This document shows positions 7,899 to 17,054 of a DNA stretch of 64,000 bases, one piece after another. Each line of letters starts with the position of its first letter. The stretch's first letter is position 1. A program made the position numbers and the translations under genes. Below the pieces are notes generated by a model. The model searched no databases. It was given only the letters and a program-made list of their open reading frames with translations, and was not told the origin of the DNA. This stretch comes from DT-110 sp030148525 (GTDB lineage Bacteria > Bacteroidota > Bacteroidia > Chitinophagales > Saprospiraceae), in assembly GCA_965227445.1 (NCBI GenBank), contig OZ245751.1, forward strand, positions 744,001-808,000. Direction: 5' to 3'.

Positions 7899-10445
7899 TT
7901 ATTCCTGTACGTCGGAGTTGACCTCCTTCGACAGTTCGATCTCAATACCGTTTTTCTCCTCATTCAGAACCGCTTCCATAACGGCGCCCTCGTCGGGGCT
8001 TTCATTGAGGATATATTCGGCCAGTGGATCTTCAATATACTTCTGAATAGCCCGGTTAAGCGGACGCGCACCAAACTGCGGATCAAAGCCTTTCTCGGCT
8101 ACAAACTTCTTAGCCTCATCGTTGAGAACCAGCTTGTAGCTCATACTACCCAGGCGGTTGTACAAGTCGGTCAGGGTAATATCAATAATGCGGAAGATAT
8201 CATCCTGATCCAGGCTGTTAAAGATCACCAGGTCGTCAATACGATTCAGGAATTCCGGCGAGAAGGTGCGCTTCAATGCGTTCTGGATCACCGTCTTAGA
8301 GTTGTCTTCGGCGGCTTCACGGCGTGCTTGCGTGGCAAAGCCTACTCCCTGACCAAAGTCCTTCAACTGGCGTGCACCTACGTTGGAAGTCATGATGATC
8401 ATGGTGTTTTTGAAGTCAACTTTCCGGCCAAGACCATCGGTCAGCTGGCCATCGTCCAGCACCTGCAGCAGAATGTTATATACATCGGGGTGCGCTTTTT
8501 CGATCTCGTCGAGCAATACTACGGAATAGGGTTTCCGACGCACGCGCTCGGTCAGCTGGCCACCTTCTTCGTAGCCGACGTAGCCCGGAGGCGCTCCGAT
8601 CAGGCGACTCACGGAGAATTTCTCCATGTATTCACTCATGTCGATGCGAATGAGGGCGTCTTCAGAGTCGAATATGTAGCGTGCCAGAGCCTTGGCCAGT
8701 TCCGTTTTACCGACACCAGTCGGGCCGAGGAAGATGAAAGTACCAATGGGTTTACTGGGATCCTTCAGGCCGACGCGGTTACGCTGAATGGCCTTGGTGA
8801 TCTTTGTAATGGCTTCATCCTGACCAATGATCACATTTTGCAGGTCTTCCGTCATGCCGATCAGCTTCTTGCTTTCGCTTTGAGCTACCCGTTTGACGGG
8901 GATTCCGGTCATCATAGCTACCACCTCTGCAATATCGTCTTCGTCGACGGGGTAGCGTTTGGTTTTGGATTCCTCTTCCCACTGTACTTTGGCGAACTCC
9001 AACTGACGAACCAGTTTGGATTCCTTGTCGCGCAGGTCAGCAGCCTTTTCGTACTGCTGATTCTTTACGGCCTGGTTCTTGAGTTCTTTGAGCTCTTCAA
9101 TATTCTTCTCGAGTTCCTCAATGTGCTTGGGAACATGGATATTTTTCAGGTGAACACGGGCACCCACTTCATCGAGGACGTCGATCGCCTTGTCGGGAAG
9201 GAATCGATCGCTGATGTACCGGTCACTCAACCTAACGCAAGCAGTAATTGCCTCGTCGGAATAGGTGACATTGTGGAATTCCTCGTATTTGGATTTGATG
9301 TTTTCCAGGATGTTCATTGCTTCGTCGGCACTTGGCGGGTCGACGATGACTTTCTGGAAACGGCGGTCGAGGGCACCGTCTTTTTCAATGTGCTGACGGT
9401 ACTCGTCGAGGGTGGATGCACCGATACACTGCAGTTCGCCGCGGGCGAGCGCAGGCTTGAAGATGTTGGATGCATCGAGTGAACCGGTGGCACCACCCGC
9501 ACCGACAATGGTGTGTATCTCATCGATAAACAAGATAACATCGGGTGATTTTTCCAGCTCGTTCATGATGGCCTTCATGCGCTCCTCGAACTGACCGCGG
9601 TATTTGGTACCGGCAACCAGGGCTGCCAGGTCGAGCATCACGATCCGTTTATTGAAAAGGGTACGGGATACTTTCTTCTGGTTGATGCGCAGGGCCAGAC
9701 CCTCGACAATAGCTGTTTTACCCACACCCGGTTCCCCAATCAGAATGGGATTATTCTTTTTACGACGGCTGAGGATTTGCGAAACCCGTTCGATCTCGCG
9801 TTCCCGACCGATGATGGGGTCCAGTTTTCCTTCTTCGGCCAGCTTGGTAATATCGCGGCCAAAGTTGTCGAGTACCGGAGTGCGGGACTTGGTGCTGCCT
9901 TTGCGCTGTTGGTAGCGGCTTCCCTGATCTTCTTCTTCGTATGGGTCGTCACTATCAGATGGCGTCTGTGCGAATGGCTCGTTGCGCGTAAAATCTTGCT
10001 CCTGACGCACGTACTCCAACTCCGCTTTGTAGATATCGTAATCAATATCAAACCGATGTAAAATCTTGGAAGCGGGGTTTTCCTTATGCTTAAGGATCGA
10101 CAAAATTAAATGCTCAGGGGCAATTTCGTCGCTCTTCAACATTTTAGCTTCTAAGAAAGTCACTTTCAATACTTTCTCGGCCTGCTTATTGAGCGGCAAA
10201 CTGCCAACGTTCAGGTTGGTATTAGATGATGGTATGCGTTGTACCGACTCTTCCACCGTTTGGCGGAATTCGGATGCATCCACATCCAGGGATTCCAATA
10301 CCTTAATGGCCAGACTGTCACCATCTGATATGATGCCCAAAAGCAGGTGTTCCGTACCTATAAAGTCGTGTCCAAGCCGGATGGCTTCATCGCGGCTTTT
10401 GGAGATGACTTTCTTTACTTTTGGTGAAAATCGTCTGTTATTCAT
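7899..10445 (-). CDS. clpC: ATP-dependent Clp protease ATP-binding subunit ClpC
   Basis: An 848-residue class I Clp/Hsp100 ATPase. Residues 1-145 are the double ClpN repeat (GHDFIGTEHLLLGI and EIAPEHLILSIL). The first AAA+ domain has Walker A GEPGVGKT at about 237-244 and Walker B VILFIDEIHT. A middle domain with a UVR-like segment (NQQYEKAADLRDKESKL) marks ClpC rather than ClpA or ClpB. The second AAA+ domain has Walker A GPTGVGKT and ends in the D2-small domain GARPLNRAIQ. It unfolds proteins for ClpP in the cytosol. Length is normal for the family. Transcribed alone with its own terminator. Confidence 0.97.
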   Translation of the reverse strand: MNNRRFSPKVKKVISKSRDEAIRLGHDFIGTEHLLLGIISDGDSLAIKVLESLDVDASEFRQTVEESVQRIPSSNTNLNVGSLPLNKQAEKVLKVTFLEAKMLKSDEIAPEHLILSILKHKENPASKILHRFDIDYDIYKAELEYVRQEQDFTRNEPFAQTPSDSDDPYEEEDQGSRYQQRKGSTKSRTPVLDNFGRDITKLAEEGKLDPIIGREREIERVSQILSRRKKNNPILIGEPGVGKTAIVEGLALRINQKKVSRTLFNKRIVMLDLAALVAGTKYRGQFEERMKAIMNELEKSPDVILFIDEIHTIVGAGGATGSLDASNIFKPALARGELQCIGASTLDEYRQHIEKDGALDRRFQKVIVDPPSADEAMNILENIKSKYEEFHNVTYSDEAITACVRLSDRYISDRFLPDKAIDVLDEVGARVHLKNIHVPKHIEELEKNIEELKELKNQAVKNQQYEKAADLRDKESKLVRQLEFAKVQWEEESKTKRYPVDEDDIAEVVAMMTGIPVKRVAQSESKKLIGMTEDLQNVIIGQDEAITKITKAIQRNRVGLKDPSKPIGTFIFLGPTGVGKTELAKALARYIFDSEDALIRIDMSEYMEKFSVSRLIGAPPGYVGYEEGGQLTERVRRKPYSVVLLDEIEKAHPDVYNILLQVLDDGQLTDGLGRKVDFKNTMIIMTSNVGARQLKDFGQGVGFATQARREAAEDNSKTVIQNALKRTFSPEFLNRIDDLVIFNSLDQDDIFRIIDITLTDLYNRLGSMSYKLVLNDEAKKFVAEKGFDPQFGARPLNRAIQKYIEDPLAEYILNESPDEGAVMEAVLNEEKNGIEIELSKEVNSDVQE

Positions 10446-10897
10446 AAAAGAGTTCGTTATTCTTCCTTCCTTGCTAACCCTAACAATAATAGAGCTATTT
10501 ATTCAGGAAAACAAAAGTTAAAATGGCTTAGTTCCGATTTGAAATAGCAGCTTATTTAAGCCTTTCGGCAAAAATCGAACCAACTGAAAAAATCGGACAA
10601 TGTAGCAGACCACACGCCACATAATCGGTTGCAGACCGACTTTTCGGCAGATACTTATTTTACAGTGGCCTTAGTTGATGCATTAACAACAAATCAGGGG
10701 TATGGGTTCAGGAGGTATAGTCTGTCCCGGGACTTTAAGCATTCTTTAACCCCGGTCTTTTTTATCCTAAAAAATGCGTATACTAGCGGCTGGTCTGGAT
10801 CGACCGCCACCTGGCGCAAGACCCCGGCCGTATTCGATGAAAAATCCGCAAAACCCCTGGTCATAGTGTGCCGGGGAAATCCAATTGGACGTCGCTC
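10446..10897. other. Intergenic region between divergent clpC and STAS genes
   Basis: About 450 bp that must hold the promoters of clpC (minus) and the STAS gene (plus). I see no convincing coding frame, tRNA or strong hairpin in it. Confidence 0.6.
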
Positions 10898-11284
10898 ATG
10901 AAGTACTCCGTAGATAAGCAAGAAAAATATGCTGTTTTTCAGGTCCAGGAAAAAAACCTGAATTCACTGGCCGCCCCCGAACTAAAATCCCAGTTCGTTA
11001 TCCTGTATAACGAGGGGGTTACTAATCTCATACTCGATTTGTCACCGGTCGAATTCGTGGATTCGTCGGGCCTTAGTGCCATTCTGACAGCTGACCGCCT
11101 TTGGAAAGAGGTCGGATCCTTTATTCTCACTGGCCTGGAACACCCGGCCGTGAAAAAATTGATCGAAATCTCTCAACTCCGAACGGTGCTGACCATCATC
11201 CCTACGGTTTCCGAATCCATCGATTACGTATTCATGGAGGAGATCGAAAAGGAATTGGGTCCCGATTCTGATACCGACGAGTAG
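10898..11284 (+). CDS. STAS domain protein (anti-sigma factor antagonist-like)
   Basis: The ATG at 10898 gives a 128-residue single STAS domain. The segment NLILDLSPVEFVDSSGLSAIL contains the conserved phosphorylatable Ser in the DSSGL motif of SpoIIAA/RsbV-type proteins, where a kinase/anti-sigma factor phosphorylates it. The acidic tail (KELGPDSDTDE) is unusual for RsbV. No partner kinase or sigma factor is next to it. It precedes ribonuclease Z by 14 bp and is probably co-transcribed with it, a pairing that looks conserved in Bacteroidota from general knowledge. The role in general stress or envelope signalling is inference. Confidence 0.88.
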   Translation: MKYSVDKQEKYAVFQVQEKNLNSLAAPELKSQFVILYNEGVTNLILDLSPVEFVDSSGLSAILTADRLWKEVGSFILTGLEHPAVKKLIEISQLRTVLTIIPTVSESIDYVFMEEIEKELGPDSDTDE

Positions 11285-11298
11285 GCAGGCCCCACCGC

Positions 11299-12237
11299 AT
11301 GGTTTTTGAATTGACATTGCTGGGCACCAACGGCGCGCTTCCGGCCTACGGACGTTTTCCAACGGCGCAAATCCTCGATGTACATCATGTATCCTACCTG
11401 ATCGACTGTGGAGAAGGTACGCAAATGCGCATGCAGGAGTTTCACCGAAAGAATGCCCGCCTGCAACACATCTTTATTTCCCACTTGCACGGTGATCACT
11501 GCTTCGGCCTGATCGGCCTTCTAACCTCCCTGAACCTTATCGGTCGTAAAGATCCCATGGACATCTTTTCGCCTCCGGGATTGCAGGGCATGATCGAGGC
11601 GCAATTAAAACCAACGGGAACCGTCTTTCAGTTTCCGGTTCGTTTTCACGAAGTGGACCCCACTCAACATGCCCCCATTCATTCCGATCCCTTCGTACGG
11701 GTGCATACTATTCCTTTGGAACACCGCATTCCCTGTTGTGGGTATCGGTTTGATGAGCATCCACGCGAGCGATCCATGCGCAAGGAGAAAATTGCCGAAT
11801 ACGACCTCACCATACCGCAAATAAAAGCGGCGAAGGCGGGACACGACATCCACCTGGATGACGGGCGCACCATTCCGGTCACTGAATTGACCGATCCGCC
11901 ACCACCGGCCCGCTCCTTTGCCTTTTGTTCCGATACCGTGTATCTGCCCGAATTGGTTACCTATATTAAAGGTGTTGATCTGCTATACCACGAAAGTACT
12001 TTTTGTGAAGAATTCGCGGAGCGTGCCGCCGAGACGAAGCACAGCACAGCCAGGCAAGCCGCGCAATTGGCTGAGGCAGCCTGCGCAGGTACCCTGATAC
12101 TCGGGCACTACTCATCGCGTTATCCCGAAGTGGATGTGTTTGAGGAGGAAGCCAAATCGGTATTCTCCAATGCAGTAGCCGGCCGCGACGGCCAGCGGTT
12201 TTCAGTGCCCTACGGCCACCGGAGCGGTGAAGATTAG
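11299..12237 (+). CDS. rnz: Ribonuclease Z
   Basis: A 312-residue metallo-beta-lactamase-fold nuclease. It shows the H-x-H-x-D-H zinc motif in SHLHGDHCFGLIGLL, the aspartate in AFCSDTVYLPELV and the late His in ILGHYSSRY. The long insertion between about 160 and 210 matches the flexible arm that grips tRNA in the short RNase Z form. The enzyme removes 3' trailers from tRNA precursors, needed here because the tRNA-Lys gene in this window does not encode CCA. It lies 14 bp after the STAS gene and its stop overlaps by 4 bp the stop of the convergent regulator gene. Confidence 0.95.
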   Translation: MVFELTLLGTNGALPAYGRFPTAQILDVHHVSYLIDCGEGTQMRMQEFHRKNARLQHIFISHLHGDHCFGLIGLLTSLNLIGRKDPMDIFSPPGLQGMIEAQLKPTGTVFQFPVRFHEVDPTQHAPIHSDPFVRVHTIPLEHRIPCCGYRFDEHPRERSMRKEKIAEYDLTIPQIKAAKAGHDIHLDDGRTIPVTELTDPPPPARSFAFCSDTVYLPELVTYIKGVDLLYHESTFCEEFAERAAETKHSTARQAAQLAEAACAGTLILGHYSSRYPEVDVFEEEAKSVFSNAVAGRDGQRFSVPYGHRSGED

Positions 12238-12920
12238 GAGAGCTTTGCCAGGTCCCGGATCAGTATACTTCGTCGGTTGAAATAGATCAGGTTGGCCTTG
12301 CGCAATTCGTTGAAGACGGAAGTTACCGTTTGACGTGAGGTGCCGGTGAGGTTGGCAATATCTTGTTGTGTCAGGCAGTGCTTGATCAACATTTCGTAAC
12401 CGATGCGCTTACCCTGGCGACGGGCCGCTTCGCGCAGGAAATCAATGATGCGCGCACGCGCATCCTTAAAAATCATAGACTCCAGCCGTGATTCCGTTCG
12501 CTGTAAGCGAGTACCTATCCAGCGCAGGAATCGTTCCGAGATGCGCTGGTGGCGAAACATCAATTGCTGGAAGTCGGTACGGGATATCTCGTACAGCACT
12601 ACGTCACCATCCATGCAAACGGCATCGTCTTTGCGTTTTTCTTCCCCTACCAGGCAGAGCTCCCCGAACATAGCATAGGGGTGAAGTACCTGTTTGATAA
12701 TCTCGCGTCCGTCACTGGATTCAGAGCATATCTTGACCACTCCCCGGGTTAAGAAGAAGACCACATCAGATGCGTGCCCCACCCGGAAGATGTGATCTCC
12801 CCGCTTGTACGACCGCTTGCGTAAATGATTGGACACTTCCTGCAATTCTTCAGCCGTGAGCGTGTCAAACAAAGGAAGTTGTCCGAGAAAGTCAATAGCT
12901 TTGTTTGGTGCGTTTTCCAT
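12234..12920 (-). CDS. Crp/Fnr family transcriptional regulator
   Basis: A 228-residue protein with an N-terminal cyclic-nucleotide-binding fold (about residues 12-125: LRKRSYKRGDHIFRVGHASD, FGELCLVGEEKRKDDAVC), a long dimerisation helix (MFRHQRISERFLRWIGTRL) and a C-terminal winged helix with LTQQDIANLTGTSRQTVTSV as the recognition region. There is no N-terminal Cys cluster, so it is not an oxygen-sensing Fnr. Its ligand and targets are unknown. Convergent with rnz, with a 4-bp overlap of the ends. Confidence 0.94.
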   Translation of the reverse strand: MENAPNKAIDFLGQLPLFDTLTAEELQEVSNHLRKRSYKRGDHIFRVGHASDVVFFLTRGVVKICSESSDGREIIKQVLHPYAMFGELCLVGEEKRKDDAVCMDGDVVLYEISRTDFQQLMFRHQRISERFLRWIGTRLQRTESRLESMIFKDARARIIDFLREAARRQGKRIGYEMLIKHCLTQQDIANLTGTSRQTVTSVFNELRKANLIYFNRRSILIRDLAKLS

Positions 12921-13100
12921 GGTCTCTTTGGTTTATTAGGATAGTTCGGTACAGTACAAAAATGTACCATCCAGGGATTTAAAAAAAGTACGGTTTATGG
13001 CAATTGTTCCTGGATCCTATTGGGGTTATTTACGTAAAAAACTGAGATACAGATTTATATAAGATGATTCTTGAGTTTTTGTTCTTAATAATTAACATCC

Positions 13101-14183
13101 CTGCGTAAGATTATACATATCGACATGGATGCCTTTTACGCATCGGTAGAGCAACGCGATTTTCCGGAATTGCGCGGCAAACCGGTGGCAGTAGGAGGTA
13201 GCTCACTACGTGGTGTAGTAGCCTCCGCGAGTTATGAAGCAAGGGTTTACGGGGTGGGTTCGGCTATGCCGAGCGTGACGGCTAAGCGTCTGTGCCCGGC
13301 ACTGGTCTTTGTTAAGTCCCGTTTCGATGTGTACCGTCAAGTGTCCGAGCAGATTAGGGCAATTTTCTATGAATATACGGATTTAGTAGAACCCTTGTCG
13401 CTGGACGAGGCCTACCTCGATGTAACGGAAAATAAGAAAGGGTATAAATCAGCTATGCTGGTGGCCCATCAGATCCGGGAGCGCATCCGGGAAGAAACCC
13501 AACTGACGGCCTCGGCCGGGGTGTCGTTCAATAAGTTCCTGGCGAAAACGGCATCGGATATCAATAAGCCGGATGGGATGAAGGTCATCCTGCCGGAGGA
13601 GGCCTCCGACTTTATCGATCAGCTCCCGATCAAGAAGTTTCACGGTATCGGACGCGTTACGGCCGATAAGATGAACCGGATGGGTATCTTCACCGGGAAG
13701 GATCTCAAGAAGTATACCGAAATCGAACTGGTCCGGCGGTTTGGGAAAGCGGGCAGGCACTATTTTCGGATCGTACGTGCCCTCGACGATCGGCCAGTGA
13801 ATCCCAACCGCATCCGCAAATCCATCGGTGCCGAACGCACCTTTCGCGACGACCTCACCCGGTTGCCTGAGATGCAGGAGAAGCTGGCCTACATCGCCCG
13901 GGTGGTACACGACCACATGAAGCGATCCGATAACTACGGGCGGACGGTAACCCTCAAGGTTAAGACGGCCGATTTCGTCATTTTAACCCGCAGCCGAACC
14001 TATGGGCAGGAAGTACGTTCTTATCAGCGATTGTTTAATACAGCGATGGATTTGCTACGGGAAAACCAGGAAGAATTTGACCGGGTGCGCTTACTTGGTG
14101 TTTCAGTGTCCAATTTGCAGCGCGAACAACCCTGGGAGGGGGTACAGCTGACCTTTGATTTCGATGCCGAGGAAGAAGAATAA
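13101..14183 (+). CDS. dinB: DNA polymerase IV (Y family), probable CTG start
   Basis: The first ATG, at 13125, would begin at MDAFYASVEQRD and lose the catalytic Asp just before it. The frame is open upstream to a stop at 13089 and reads L-R-K-I-I-H-I-D-M-D-A-F-Y from a CTG at 13101, which aligns residue for residue with the E. coli DinB N-terminus. I therefore place the start at CTG 13101; ATT at 13110 is another option. The second catalytic pair is in PLSLDEAYLDVT. A helix-hairpin-helix (FHGIGRVTADKMNRMGI) and little-finger domain follow, giving about 360 residues. The enzyme copies past lesions and makes frameshift errors. It is followed 13 bp later by the HAD gene. Confidence 0.93.
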   Translation: MRKIIHIDMDAFYASVEQRDFPELRGKPVAVGGSSLRGVVASASYEARVYGVGSAMPSVTAKRLCPALVFVKSRFDVYRQVSEQIRAIFYEYTDLVEPLSLDEAYLDVTENKKGYKSAMLVAHQIRERIREETQLTASAGVSFNKFLAKTASDINKPDGMKVILPEEASDFIDQLPIKKFHGIGRVTADKMNRMGIFTGKDLKKYTEIELVRRFGKAGRHYFRIVRALDDRPVNPNRIRKSIGAERTFRDDLTRLPEMQEKLAYIARVVHDHMKRSDNYGRTVTLKVKTADFVILTRSRTYGQEVRSYQRLFNTAMDLLRENQEEFDRVRLLGVSVSNLQREQPWEGVQLTFDFDAEEEE

Positions 14184-14196
14184 AAACGATACGATC

Positions 14197-14913
14197 ATGC
14201 CACAAAAAACCTTGTTACTGTTCGATGTCGATGGCACCCTGGTGTATTCCGACAGGCGTGACAGCCAGTGTTTTGCGAAAGCGTACGAAGAAAAATACGA
14301 GCGGGCATTTCCAACCCTTGACTGGCGGCAATTTTCACACGTGACGGATCACATCATCTTTGGATCCTGTATTGAGCAGCACTTTGGCCGTACCTACACA
14401 CGGGAAGAAGAAGAAGATTTCAGGACCTTATATATGTCGATGCTACGGGAAGAGAGGCGGCGGGAGCCGAATGCCTTTCGGGAGGTCCCCGGGGCGGGCG
14501 CTTTTTGGCGAAAGCTGGAGGAGCATCCGGAGTATGACGTTGCGATTGCTACCGGCGGCTGGTGTGCGCCGGCCCAAATAAAACTCACGCATGTAGGCAT
14601 TGATCCTTCTGAACTCATCATCAGTGGTGGTGACCTGCGGGAAACCCGGGACGATATTCTGCAGGCGGCCATTGACACGGCCACCGTTCGGGCGGGGCAT
14701 TCCTTTGATCGCGTGGTGTACATCGGCGATGCTGAATGGGATGCTCAGACCACCAGCCGGATGGGCCTGGATTTTGTGGGTGTGCGCCACCGCGGCGATT
14801 ACGATGTTCTCGAGCGCTTTGGGACCCGTTCGATCATCCGGGACTATCAGCAACCCGATCACTTTTGGGAGGCTGTAGAGCGTGCCAGTCCGCCTTTTGT
14901 CAGCGTACGGTAA
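14197..14913 (+). CDS. HAD-superfamily hydrolase (phosphatase, beta-phosphoglucomutase-like subfamily)
   Basis: The ATG at 14197 gives 238 residues with the HAD motif I FDVDGTLV (nucleophile Asp10, acid/base Asp12), motif II Thr in VAIATGGW, and motif IV GDAEWDAQTTSRMG with the metal-binding Asp. The helical cap between motif I and II marks a class I phosphatase. Such enzymes release phosphate from small phosphorylated metabolites; the substrate cannot be read from the sequence. In motif IV the usual GDxxxD is met by GDAEWD. It lies 13 bp after dinB, so the two may be co-transcribed. A longer frame from 14155 overlaps dinB and has no support. Confidence 0.88.
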   Translation: MPQKTLLLFDVDGTLVYSDRRDSQCFAKAYEEKYERAFPTLDWRQFSHVTDHIIFGSCIEQHFGRTYTREEEEDFRTLYMSMLREERRREPNAFREVPGAGAFWRKLEEHPEYDVAIATGGWCAPAQIKLTHVGIDPSELIISGGDLRETRDDILQAAIDTATVRAGHSFDRVVYIGDAEWDAQTTSRMGLDFVGVRHRGDYDVLERFGTRSIIRDYQQPDHFWEAVERASPPFVSVR

Positions 14914-15011
14914 ATCACCGGGGAATTTTCCGGTCAGCGTTGAACGTTTTGGTGTTATTCGCAGTTTGTCCTAGTGTAATTGACACGATAAAAAATAATA
15001 GGGAAAACCTT

Positions 15012-15042
15012 TTTGGATTTAAGGAAATTGCCTTTATATTTG
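15012..15042 (+). promoter_or_regulatory. Bacteroides-type promoter of tRNA-Lys
   Basis: TTTG at 15012-15015 and TATATTTG at 15035-15042 with 19 bp between them, which is the known Bacteroidota sigma consensus TTTG-N19-21-TAnnTTTG. Start of transcription would be near 15049, about 75 bp before the tRNA. Confidence 0.82.
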
Positions 15043-15122
15043 CAACGCCTTTTGAAAAAGGGGCATCAATTACAGAAGATCAGAACTCATTGAAGGCTAC
15101 TTCAAAACTCTGATCTCTCAAA

Positions 15123-15195
15123 GATTCCGTAGCTCAGTTGGTAGAGCACTTGACTTTTAATCAAGGGGTCCTGGGTTCGACCCCCAGCGGAATCA
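15123..15195 (+). tRNA. tRNA-Lys (anticodon TTT)
   Basis: A 73-nt cloverleaf: acceptor stem GATTCCG (15123-15129) pairs with CGGAATC (15188-15194), discriminator A at 15195. The D arm has GCTC...GAGC, the anticodon arm CTTGA-CTTTTAA-TCAAG with anticodon TTT, and the T arm GGGTTCGACCC. CCA is not encoded. The gene has its own promoter and terminator. The last 14 bases with one base after it (15183-15196) are repeated at 24362 and 31330, marking the left edge of the accessory island. Confidence 0.97.
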
Positions 15196-15215
15196 CTTTC
15201 TAATTTCTTAGTTTC

Positions 15216-15249
15216 AAAAGTCGCTGTATTACAGCGACTTTTTTGTTTT
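15216..15249 (+). terminator. Rho-independent terminator of tRNA-Lys
   Basis: Twelve-bp stem (15216-15227 with 15231-15242), 3-nt loop, then a T-rich tract TTTTGTTTTT. Confidence 0.92.
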
Positions 15250-15741
15250 TAAGGTCTATTTGTTTAGTCTTCAAATCTGTTTTTCGGCACAATTATTGAT
15301 CCAGTTCTTATCTTTTGACTCCTGTTCGCCCACAATGGTTTGCCCACTCCTAACCCTAAAGGGTTATTTTCAAAAATTCTTAAAGTCACACCTTGACTTT
15401 AAGTGAATTTTTCAATATCATATAATCGAACGGAAAACTTATCCCAGTACACATATCTACGAATTGCTCAATCCTTGGGTAATCGCTTAATCACACCACC
15501 AAACATGCAAGTAGCCCTAGCTGGTTGCGACCCTTCAATGACAACTAATTAAAAGGTTTATCCATTTCAGGATAAGGTGAATCTGAATTTCATTGTACAA
15601 AGAATGGAGTAGGACACTCACTTTCAAAGTGTGAGTAATTCTTCTCTGTGCCATCTCTATGCCTATTTCAAAAGTTAATAGCATAGCATGGGAGTGCTAT
15701 GCCCAATAAAGAATATTTCCTGTTTTAAAGCAACCGAACCT
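15250..15741. other. Intergenic leader region upstream of the M43-like/Rhs genes
   Basis: About 490 bp, A+T-rich, with no convincing gene. It holds an imperfect inverted repeat centred near 15391 (CTTAAAGTCA-like arms at 15379-15403 extended by AAAATTC/GAATTTT), and an 8-bp palindrome GCATAGCA/TGCTATGC near 15681-15703 just before the M43-like gene. These could be regulatory hairpins for the island's first operon. Confidence 0.55.
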
Positions 15742-17031
15742 ATGAAACACCCAGTACGCATCCGTACCCTTTTATTAGGAGGAATTGTTCTCCTATTCGC
15801 GGTTTCTACTTTTGCCCAGTCCAGGGCGTATCGATGGTACGAAACCCAATCTTACCAGAAGAAACTGTACAACGACAATCCCGAGCTGAAAATGCAAGCT
15901 ATGCAGCTTGAGGAGTACATTTCCTTGAAGCAAAACAACATACAGACTAAGAAGTTCTCCATCGGTGTGGTCTTCCATATCCTTCAGGGACCAGAATCTC
16001 CTGAGCTTTCTAGACAAGACATATTAGAGCAATTAGCCATTTTGAACCAAGACTTCTCCCGGGAAAAAACGATTAGGCACAAAGCGGATACCCTGGAAGG
16101 ATTTTTTGATCGTGCCTCCAAAATGGAGATTACTTTCTGCTTCCCAAAGGAAGCGCCCGACGGTACCAAAAAAGAAGATGCCATCTACTATTACCAGTCA
16201 GATACCTCAGCCTGGGGTATTGGTAACAACATGAAAGCGGAACGAACCGGTGGAGCTGATCCCTGGGATCCAGTAACTCATTTAAACATTTGGGTAGTGG
16301 ATTTAAAGCGCAACCGGGCAGGCTTTGCCCAGATGCCTGGCGGACCAAGTGCCAGTGATGGGATTGTCATTGATTATGATTTTTTCGGCCTTAAAGGGGA
16401 TGATTACCCATACAATTTAGGTAAATCCTTAACCCATCTAGTAGGTAGCTATTTAGGACTTCATGAGTTATGGAACTTTTACGATCGTTGTGCAGACGAT
16501 GGAGTAGCGGACACTCCAATCCATAATGACCCCAACTTTGGAGATGATCGGTATCGTCAGGTTTCAACATGCTATAGGGACAGAATGGTAGTTGAAATGA
16601 CTATGAATTTTATGGATAATACAGACGATGCTCTCACCTATATGTTCACCCTAGGTCAAAAAGCACGCATTAACGCAATCATCCAGGATGAAGGCCCGCG
16701 AGCCGGTTTAGACCGAACCAAGACCTTTTGTGATGATTTGCCTGAGCTACTGGTTTCCTCTCCCGAAGAAAAAGGCGATGATATTCTTCGAGTCTTCCCT
16801 AACCCCGCAGATGATCGGTTACGGATCAATTTGGGATTACAGGATTTCGAAGGAGATTACCAGTTCCTGGTCCTAAGTACTCAGGGTGAAACAGTTATGC
16901 AGTTGTCGGGAAGAGCAGGTAATGTTCTTTCTCGAACAATTGACTGTAGCCGATGGCCCGCGGGTATCTATGTAGTTCAACTTCGCATCGGCGAAAAGTC
17001 TTTTTCCAAAAAGGTAAACATCCTCCAATAA
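15742..17031 (+). CDS. M43 (pappalysin)-like secreted protein, predicted catalytically dead, with T9SS type A sorting domain
   Basis: The ATG at 15742 starts a Sec signal peptide (TLLLGGIVLLFAVSTFAQ). The body is an M43/pappalysin domain: LNIWVVDLKRNRAGFAQMPG, DGIVIDYDFFG, a Cys-containing CADDGVADTP, and a Met-turn-like MNFMDNTDDA. The zinc site, normally HExxHxxGxxH, reads H-L-V-G-S-Y-L-G-L-H (residues 232 to about 241): the catalytic Glu is Leu and the second His is Ser. Activity is therefore unlikely. The last 80 residues (VFPNPADDRLRIN ... GIYVVQLRIGEKSFSKKVNI) are a T9SS type A C-terminal domain, so it should reach the cell surface. The Rhs gene follows after 23 bp, suggesting an operon and a possible binding or anchoring partner role. 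Confidence 0.85.
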   Translation: MKHPVRIRTLLLGGIVLLFAVSTFAQSRAYRWYETQSYQKKLYNDNPELKMQAMQLEEYISLKQNNIQTKKFSIGVVFHILQGPESPELSRQDILEQLAILNQDFSREKTIRHKADTLEGFFDRASKMEITFCFPKEAPDGTKKEDAIYYYQSDTSAWGIGNNMKAERTGGADPWDPVTHLNIWVVDLKRNRAGFAQMPGGPSASDGIVIDYDFFGLKGDDYPYNLGKSLTHLVGSYLGLHELWNFYDRCADDGVADTPIHNDPNFGDDRYRQVSTCYRDRMVVEMTMNFMDNTDDALTYMFTLGQKARINAIIQDEGPRAGLDRTKTFCDDLPELLVSSPEEKGDDILRVFPNPADDRLRINLGLQDFEGDYQFLVLSTQGETVMQLSGRAGNVLSRTIDCSRWPAGIYVVQLRIGEKSFSKKVNILQ

Positions 17032-17054
17032 CCTACTTCCAAATAGTCTAAGTC

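Noticed and set aside
8328..9482. 384-codon plus-strand frame opposite clpC
   Set aside because: It is the antisense shadow of a clear ClpC gene, with no recognisable domain of its own.
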